NCBI RefSeq assembly: GCF_963676685.1
Contig: NC_092348.1
Location: 20,497,386 to 20,561,385, forward strand
Reading direction: 5' to 3'
DNA from: Mytilus edulis
Taxonomy: Eukaryota; Mollusca; Bivalvia; Mytilida; Mytilidae
DNA length: 64,000 nucleotides
Of the stretch, positions 56,396 to 64,000 are shown one piece after another (position 1 is the stretch's first letter; every line of letters starts with the position of its first letter). The notes beneath the pieces were generated by a model. That model saw only the letters and a program-made list of their open reading frames with translations. It did not search any database and was not told the origin of the DNA. The position numbers and the translations under genes are program-made.

Positions 56396-57084
56396 GAAAC
56401 ATTGACAGAATTTTTTAACTAATTTAGTATGTTAATTTACTGATATCAATAAAATTGGATAATTTGTACATATGAGAAATATATGAAGTAAAATTATTTT
56501 ATGTATTCTTATTCTGCAGGCTTACGTTTATGTCATTAAGTGACTTGGTAAAATTGAACCATTTTGGCTACTAAAAGCGAATTATTATTTCACTATTTCA
56601 CTTTCATTTATGACTGAACAAAAAAAAACATCTTTAGATTTTTTTTATATTTCTCGCAGCTAGTGTTCCGGTAACACGAATGAACTATCAAATAAACGAT
56701 GAAGAAAATATTATTGAGGTTAATGGCATGTATTGTAAAAATCAGAAAGATATTTTTATTTTCAAATTTTGTACAAGTTGAAGCAATATTTTGTACATGT
56801 TATAATTTGTATTTTTGCACTGTACAAATTATACCATGTACAAAGATTTTGCTAATGCATTCAAAATAAGTGATATGAATTTTTAACTGGTAAACCATAA
56901 GTGATAGAGACTTAAGGGTCTGTTGATTTGAGGTCCTTGTTCCAAAGAATAAAAAACTAGGTTATGGTCAAACGTCAAGACCAAATTCTAAATTTTTACT
57001 TTTCTTTGTTACAATATCTCCTCTGTCACTTTTTAAGATATTCATAAAAGAACTAGTGCAAAGTGTTTGCCTGATTGTGATTAA
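56396..57084. other. gene-free AT-rich region
   Basis: Nothing recognised. ATTTTGTACA and TGTACAAATT words cluster at 56760-56840 as short inverted pairs. Confidence 0.4.
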
Positions 57085-57363
57085 AAAAGAGGGACGAAAG
57101 ATCCCAGAGGGACAGTCAAACTCATAAATCGAAAATGAACTGACAACGGTATGCCTAAAAAATGAAAAGGACAAACAGACAACACATAGGACACAATACT
57201 CAACATAGAAAACTAAAGAATAAACAACACGAACCCCATCAAAAACTAGGGGTGATCTCAGGTGCTCCGGAAGGGTAAGCAGATATAGCTCCACATTGTG
57301 GCACCCGTCGTGTTGCTTATGAGATATCAAATCCGATAAATTGTCTAATTCGGTAGGTCGCAT
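57085..57363 (-). repeat. 3'-end copy of Penelope-like element (tail 3), cut by the assembly gap
   Basis: AAAAGAGGGACGAAAGATCC to GATAAATTGTCTAATTCGGT and AGGTCGCAT, where the Ns begin. RT sequence would be expected beyond the gap if the insertion is longer. Confidence 0.87.
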
Positions 57364-57463
57364 NNNNNNNNNNNNNNNNNNNNNNNNNNNNNNNNNNNNN
57401 NNNNNNNNNNNNNNNNNNNNNNNNNNNNNNNNNNNNNNNNNNNNNNNNNNNNNNNNNNNNNNN
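57364..57463. other. assembly gap of 100 N
   Basis: Exactly 100 undetermined bases, a common placeholder length, so the true gap size is unknown. Different repeat families abut either side. Confidence 0.99.
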
Positions 57464-57680
57464 AGGCAATCCTTAGTAATTGGAATAATTTATACTTTTG
57501 CAAACAGTTTATTTATTAAAGAAATGACCATATAATTGATATTCATGTCAAAACCGAAGTGCTGACTAACCACAGAATAAAAACAAACACGTAAAACAAC
57601 GTAGGGCAGCACAGCACAATAGAATCACGCATTGTCTATCACACGACTAGATCGACGCCACAAAAGTGACGTCACAGGTA
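57464..57680. repeat. dispersed repeat, part of the 'GACG...GCGTCTGG' family (inverted)
   Basis: ATCCTTAGTAATTGGAATAA then GACCATATAATTGATATTCA and AACCGAAGTGCTGACTA match 17960-18060. Confidence 0.65.
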
Positions 57681-58289
57681 AATTTCTAAAAATTGATATG
57701 CAAAATGTAGTTCAAGATTTGAAATTATGGTTTTTCATGTATTTCATAACAACTACAAGACTATTGATACAGGATTGTTTTATTAATTATATAATTAATT
57801 GTATTTTCTAGCTATGTCGGTATTTCTTCTGAATTAAACTGAAAAACAAATACATCGTGAATGTTTAGTTGCTTTAAACTAAAATCTTACAAATAAAATT
57901 AAGACTGGCCTTCGCACAGAGATGTATTACTCAATTTATTTCACTTGACTGGGCGGAGTTTAACCGGTTCGCTCATAATAAACCAGTCCATCTATAGATA
58001 GGTGTTTTAGAATAAACTCATCTTGAAGTGTCCAGTCATTCTTTTGTAAATTCCTTTGATGACACTGATAGGTGATTAGAAATCAGTTATAATTATAACA
58101 GTAATTATCCTTATCACACACATCTTCAAATAGCCTGTCCTTATGCCCGATCAGTTGAAATAACATTGGTAATAGCGATGGTTCAAAATATGCAAAAGTC
58201 CTGACACGCTATCAACACGATTCATCTGCCTTCATTTCCCTATTCTGCCTGAACGTCGCTGTCAACGCCTCTTTTAATAACGTTTTATT
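57681..58289. other. gene-free region
   Basis: No exon is supported. Some of 58150-58290 may be decayed LINE sequence upstream of the knuckle domain at 58.3 kb. Confidence 0.35.
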
Positions 58290-58640
58290 TTTGCGGCCAG
58301 ACCAAATTGAATACTATCATAACGCAATCGACATGCTCCGCTTCATTCGTAAACAATGATAATTTTCGAGCTAATATTATAAATGATCGTTCTTGTCATT
58401 GTAGGTCAGATATTGATGATGTCCGTTCTTACGTCTTTGTTTGTCCAAAACACACTTTATGTAGAAAAACCTTTTTCAATAATCCTAACTGGATTTCCGA
58501 AAACTTTGTTTTAGATACAGAGCTATTAAATTGTGGACATTTGGAACTTTTGAACCAACAAAATATATATATATTCAAACGTGTTCAAAATTTCATCAAA
58601 ATTTCAAACAGATTTCTTATGCCTTCATAAAGCGTTATTG
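58290..58640 (+). pseudogene. LINE ORF2 C-terminal fragment, CR1-like
   Basis: Open for 107 codons from 58307. It has NDRSCHCRSDIDDVRSYVFV then CPKHTLCRKTFFNN, and ends IFKRVQNFIKISNRF. Compared with the C-terminus at 26.5-27.1 kb (CRCGDVETNSHFLLSC and VQKYIIKGKRF), the order and spacing are the same, with one knuckle His replaced. A separate, 5'-truncated CR1-like insertion. Confidence 0.75.
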
Positions 58641-58718
58641 GTACTGGCACGGATCATCATCGTTATCAACATCATCATCAACTCTCACGTCATCATCACA
58701 GAATAATATGACTCAAAG

Positions 58719-58720
<2 letters not shown>

Positions 58721-58798
<78 letters not shown>
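58721..58798 (+). repeat. (TC)39 microsatellite
   Basis: Seventy-eight bases of uninterrupted TC. The length is likely to vary between individuals and may be misassembled. Confidence 0.98.
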
Positions 58799-58800
<2 letters not shown>

Positions 58801-58836
58801 TTTTGGTTTACCTATAATAGCTAGTATTATATTCTA

Positions 58837-59600
58837 TAAAAGAGGGGCAAAAGATACCAGAGGGACAGTCAAACTCATAAATCGAAAATAAACGACAACG
58901 CCATGCTGCTAATGAAAAAGACAACAGACAAACAACAGTACACATGCCACAACATAGAAAACTAAAGGATAAGCAACTCGAAGCCCACTAAAAACTGGGG
59001 TGATCTTCGGAAGGGTAAGCAGATCATGCTCCTCATGTAGCACCCTTCGTGTTGCTCATGTTATAACAAATCCGGTATGTAGTCTAATTCGGTAGGTCAT
59101 ATTCATGGAAGGAAGGGGATTGTAGTTACGACGTAAGGAACATATGCGATATCATCTAAGAAACGGTTATTCCACAACGGTCAACCAACTCATGATGGCG
59201 TCCGTAAAAATTATGAAGGGATGATTTCAACTTCACCATTTGGAACTCTTGGTTTAATAGCTTCCTTGTGAGTAGCAACCCTCTATCAAGAAAATCATGA
59301 TAGGAAATACAAGCACTGGCATATCGTATCAATTGGGAGATAAATGCACCGTATGCATGTGCTGCTGGAATGTTGCTACATAGAAATGGAAAGTGTACAA
59401 TTTGAAAGCTGAAATCATCTCTTTTGTCGTAAAGTTTTGTTTTCAACCGACCCTCATTGTCAATTTCTAGATGTAAGTCAAGTCAACTCTATCTGTTGTA
59501 TCCTTTATATCTAGTTTGATGGGATAGATGCATGCAAAATAGTCACCAAATTTTGAATTATTTAGTAGTTTATAAACTGTTTGATTTACTTTTGTCTAAT
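58837..59600 (-). mobile_element. Penelope-like retroelement copy D: RT core to 3' end
   Basis: On the minus strand, from 59600: NSKFGDYFACIYPIKL, a frameshift near 59480, then KTKLYDKRDDFSFQIVHFPF, AYGAFISQLIRYASAC, LLTRKLLNQEFQMVKLKSSL and FYGRHHELVDRCGITVSQM. The 96-codon open part is 59446-59156. The 3' region then runs to GAGGGGC... at 58837 (complement of the family's terminus). The catalytic YLDD region is upstream of what remains. This is the copy that best connects coding and 3' sequence. Confidence 0.83.
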
Positions 59601-62600
59601 CCATTTTGCTATAATTCAGAAAAAAAAGAAGTTTAAACTAAGCGCCTCTTTTAAGCATTAGGTGTAGAATATGAGTCTAGTTAACTATATTCGATTAGCC
59701 CAATAAGAAAAAAAAACGAAAATTTTGATTTGTTTTCTCTTCGTTTGTACGATTGTACTAAAATGATTTCAATATAACTTTTGAAATGCATGAAAACGGA
59801 TTTTTGTTTTGGTAATTCTATCATAAAAAAAATCACTGATATTTTTTTTATTTTTGATGCATGAATACAAAAAAGAATTATGACATTTGGGAGATAGATG
59901 CATTGTCTTCTATATATATTGCCAGTATGGTGTGTTTTGAATGCACCTTTATGAAGTAAGCAAGTCACAAGTGCAATGCACACTTCACCTTTGTGTCAGT
60001 CCTTTGAGCGTAATCAAACAGACTTTTTCTACCTGTGTCATACAACAGTAAATCATTCACCTTTCAAACACCAGTACTAATTGACCATGAAATGCACGCA
60101 TTTAAATTTAACAAGTATCGACATTCAATTTAATCATTCTGATCTATTGAAGATTATTATACTAGATAAGTTAACAGTACATGTTAAGGGAAAATACAAC
60201 ATCACATTAAGATTCTCTACAATGGACAATTACAGTCATATTTTTTTTTTTAAAGATATGAAAACAACAAACACATCGCACTATGCTCAGATAATTAACA
60301 ATAGAAACATTTGTTACAGGCCTTTTTTTTATATGAAAGTGCCACCAACATTTATCTTAATTATGTAACGTTATATGTTAAAAGTCTTTAAAGCTTAAAC
60401 AAAAATACAATATGTCCTCTCAGATTTTCATAAACTGACAACTATAGTCATACTCTTATTGATAGAAATTAAGAAAAATAAACAAACACAATCACTACGC
60501 TCATACATTATTAGAATAGAAACAAGTCTTAGAATTGAATCCTTTTCTATGATAATAAAATGATAAATTCTAAAATTTGTACTAGAGGATGTCAGTTAGA
60601 CAAACATACACAGATTATTGTATAATTATATATATGCACATCCCAGCACTTATGTTTCGCTGGCATTCTCTGTACTAAAAATAAAATCAAACAATGTCAT
60701 TGTTTAAATAATATACTGGTATTAAATTTTTTCATATTTTTCTATTTTTGCTCCATTTATATATTATACACTGTATATATATATATAAATCTAAATAGGC
60801 GATTAAGGGCATAGGTAGGGATGATTTCTCGTTCAATGACAGAAGTGTTTTTTTTTCTTGTCAGGGAATGAGGAATCACAAAATACCAGTATGTCTTTGG
60901 CAATTTATTTGGAAAAAATTGATGCAACTTACCATTATGGAAAAGGAAAAACTACAATCAATCCTTTCTTAAGGATTCTTTATTTGCTACACAAATCGAG
61001 GGAGACGTCCTTACATTGGTAACATATAACTAGCACATGTCTTGTTACCGGTTTCTAAATATACTTTTTTTTTACATACATGTATATAAGTATATCACAG
61101 ACGACACAAAGGTGAACAACCATATAAATTTTATGACACCTATCAATTAATAATGTACATTTCATTAGGGACTATCATTTGCTCTTGATTTTTTTTTCAT
61201 TTTCATAGTACATAGTACATGTACCTTCTGATATGTGTTTTTTTTTTTTTATTGTTTTTTTTTTGTCTTTCAACATATATATATTTTCTAGTAATTCAGC
61301 AACCATGTTTGTCAAAGTTTCATAAGATTACTCGCCAAAACGTAATACTAAAAATAAATTAAAGACTGAAAGTATAATTATATACATAATATCTTAAATT
61401 ATGTTATATGAATCTAAGGCGCAATTACTACATAAGTAAGCCGCCTTCCAAAACCAATAACAACAACAAGTTGTTATTGACATTTAGCCAACATCTCTCT
61501 AAACGCAAAGCTGCGTAATTGATATGGACAGAAACGTCTTTTTCAGCATTTAAGTTGGTTTTGTACAAAAAAAACCAAAGCAAATGTTGACATAAAGTTT
61601 ATATCTAATAACTATTATTCCATTACTTCATTTCTCAAATGTAACGGCGGTTTTTGATTTTCTTCCTTTCCTTTAAAAGTAACGTTTCTTTCATCTAAAT
61701 AAAGGTGGCGGCTAGTGGAGTATTCATTTTAAAAAATCGAACCAACTGTTTGATTCGATATTCAAATTTTATAAGCCAAAAGTAATACAAATGTGAATAT
61801 TCGATTGCATAGAAAAAGATAATCATGGTTAAATCGAGTTAAATTAAGATGTAGGAAATCGTTTTGAGACTTCTACCAGAAATCGTACTGTTTTTGTAGT
61901 TCTCAAAATTAGCCTATAACATAAATCTTGATATTCTTTTTTATAAATAATAGTTTTTTATCAATAAAATAAACTCAAGGGGTTTAAACACGATATACGA
62001 ATAGAAACGGACGTTCTAGTAAAGTAAGTGTTCGGTTTAATTTGTTGTTCTTTATTCGATATTCTTTATCAACCCGGGCGCTAAAATATTAAAAAGAATA
62101 TTTACGTTTTTTTATTAACTTTGCAATGTATTTTGTACACAAGTTAAAAAATAAGTCAGTTTATGTGTACCACAGCAATCACAAACTTGAAATGCACTCA
62201 AAATTTGTGGTAATTTTTCACTAAAATATTAAAAGAAGAGCCAAAACCACCCAAAATAATACATATATTTTTTTACATGTTATATTATGTTTATAGTGAA
62301 GTTGAAATAAATGAAACAAAACATTGTGTCTTATGTACTTACGTATAATGCTAAACACACCTTTGTTGAAATGAAGGAACATGCATAAGACAAGAAAACA
62401 AAAGTTATGATTTCCTCTTAATTTTGCATTAATTGTAGCTTAACTCGACACATAATTTCTTCACGGAAACAGGCTAAGATTTTTACTCTGACTTCGTTAA
62501 TGGTGAAGTTACTACTTAAATTTCGACATTTATATCAGGTATTCCGTGGAATGTTGCACCAACCCACAGCAGGAAGATTGCATTTTCAAATCTCAAAGCC

Positions 62601-62779
62601 AGAGTTGAAAAATTATTTTCCTACATAATTAAATTATAATAACTCAACTTAATTTTATTTTCAAGTTCAAAAATAAAGTCTTTAATTTATATGCAAAACT
62701 CAATGGTTGTTTGCTTTTTTAGGAATTGGTGTCTTAATTACACTCTCTAATTTTGCCATTACAACAACACCAATTTATT
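59601..62779. other. gene-free AT-rich region
   Basis: No supported exon across about 3 kb. Open frames at 59681-59983 (minus) and 60081-60368 (plus) are F/I/K/N-rich, with no recognised motif. T-runs at 61240-61265 and a TA run near 60770-60786 are the only simple repeats. Confidence 0.4.
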
Positions 62780-62990
62780 ATTGGAAATTCATTAAATATA
62801 GATTTTTTTCTCAATATTGACACAGATGGACGACTTCAAACGAAAATCTATGATAAACTGGACTAATTTCACTTTCCAATTATCAATTTCCCATTTCTCA
62901 GCAGTATTGCCCGTACTGAGTGTCCTTTTATCTTTGTATATAGCAGTCAATTGTCGAGACAATTCTTGCAAATTGTGATTAAAAGTAGTA
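62780..62990 (+). pseudogene. Penelope-like RT fragment E
   Basis: One frame reads DTDGRLQTKIYDKLD, a TAA, then FHFPIINFPFLSS and SSQLSRQF. It matches the KLYDKRDDFSFQIVHFPF region of copy D, with the RDD changed to LD-stop. The fragment is short, with no 3' tail next to it. Confidence 0.65.
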
Positions 62991-64000
62991 TAAAATAACT
63001 ATATGCAATACACGAAAAGCCGTCTCAACGTTTTTTTATTTTTTTTTAAAGATGTCGGTTTAGTTGTATAACTTGCCATTAGAACTAGTACTCTGATAAG
63101 AAATTAATACATTCGCACATTTGAAATGATATTGTGACCAGACAAAACTCTTAAGCATATTTCCAATTAGTGCTGTTACTTTGACGTTATACTCGTATCA
63201 TATTACCTTTTATCTGATTCTCTGCACTAGTATTGTAACATCGATCATCGTGAGTCGTATCTAAACACAAAATAATCTTATCAAATGAAAACAAATTAAT
63301 AATATGTTACTATAAAATCTTAATTGCTTGTTTTCTATCCTGTTGTTATAAAAATTCAACTTTCGTATAAAATTGATCAGTTTTACTAATCTATATTTAT
63401 GATATTTTCACACACCACTTTTTGTTCTATCTTTTAGTAAATAAATGTCATGTTAACACCACATCTACGAATAAAAAATGAATATATGGCAGATGCTGTC
63501 TCCATTAATATGCACATCTTTGCCACACAACGTAAGATAGATTTGTTAGAAAGCAGAGATAAAAGGGTGGTCATACACTATGGTAGTCAAATGTAAGGGT
63601 TTTTTTACAGTATATTGCGACCCAAAGCACGCAATATAAGATAAGGTAAAGGTTGATCGATTGAAAAGTCCCCTTAATATATAGTAATATGTAGTCAAAG
63701 GTTGACGTTAGTCAGATTTATTTTCCTCCATTGTTATAGTGTAAATCAGTGCACCTAATTTTTCTTTTGAATTGTTTTACATTTGAAATGATTTAATCTA
63801 TAAATTGTGTTAGTAACAAGCGTGTCATTTCCAACTAAAAATCTTCTTTCAAGTATTTTTTTCAACTGCTGTAATCTTATTTTATCATCATTAAAACTGA
63901 AGTGATATTGACTTGAAATGATAATTTTCTTACAAATAACTCACTTGATATATGTCATCATAATGCTTAAATTCTATTATTCTATCGAGCTGTCAACATC
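62991..64000. other. gene-free window end
   Basis: Nothing recognised. ATATTGCG and CGCAATAT near 63612-63638 form a small inverted pair. Confidence 0.4.

Noticed and set aside
58531..58824. 97-codon frame ending in a Ser-Leu repeat
   Set aside because: The Ser-Leu run is the TC microsatellite, and its start overlaps the LINE fragment in another frame.

Overview
This looks like a window of a bivalve mollusc genome, most likely a marine mussel (Mytilus-type). The support is inferential: AT-rich DNA, a molluscan-type Toll-like receptor, an intron-rich secreted lectin gene, many degraded LINE and Penelope-like retroelements, several inverted-repeat (foldback) DNA elements, and at least five dispersed repeat families that each recur several times in 64 kb. 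One 100-N assembly gap lies at 57364-57463.

Layout. 1-3.65 kb: an intact intronless-coding Toll-like receptor on the minus strand (1020-3638), with a probable 5'UTR intron acceptor directly before its ATG. 4.9-9.6 kb: a decayed plus-strand LINE (ORF1, endonuclease, RT, zinc knuckle) with a perfect 180-bp tandem duplication at the ORF1/ORF2 junction. 9.6-24 kb: mostly non-coding, with two palindromic MITE-like elements, a minus-strand Penelope-like RT fragment and scattered repeats.

24.0-39.6 kb: the main gene, a plus-strand mosaic secreted lectin that I assembled from 12 exons (24084-39276, 1296 nt, 431 aa). It reads signal peptide, short Trp-rich segment, SUEL-type galactose/rhamnose-binding lectin domain, four EGF-like domains, a C-type lectin-like domain, and a Pro-rich tail. 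All exon junctions keep frame. The promoter has a TATA box and two inverted CCAAT boxes. Its introns hold a 3.86-kb foldback element with a 6-bp target duplication and GATGACCGTAA motif arrays carrying a CR1-like LINE; a 76-bp tandem array that copies the end of the first EGF exon together with its splice donor; and a second 1.6-kb foldback element built from CGATCGTAGT-like motifs.

39.6-64 kb: no convincing complete gene. It holds two fragments of one LINE family (one ending in a CATT microsatellite), at least four fragments of a Penelope-like RT family whose 3' regions explain much of the dispersed non-coding repeat content, an inverted-repeat element at 43.0-43.6 kb, a 112-bp hairpin, one orphan candidate exon (51683-51889, minus) and a long TC microsatellite.

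The two intact genes both suit innate immunity: one is a membrane pattern-recognition receptor, the other a secreted multi-domain lectin. Nothing in the sequence shows that they are co-regulated.
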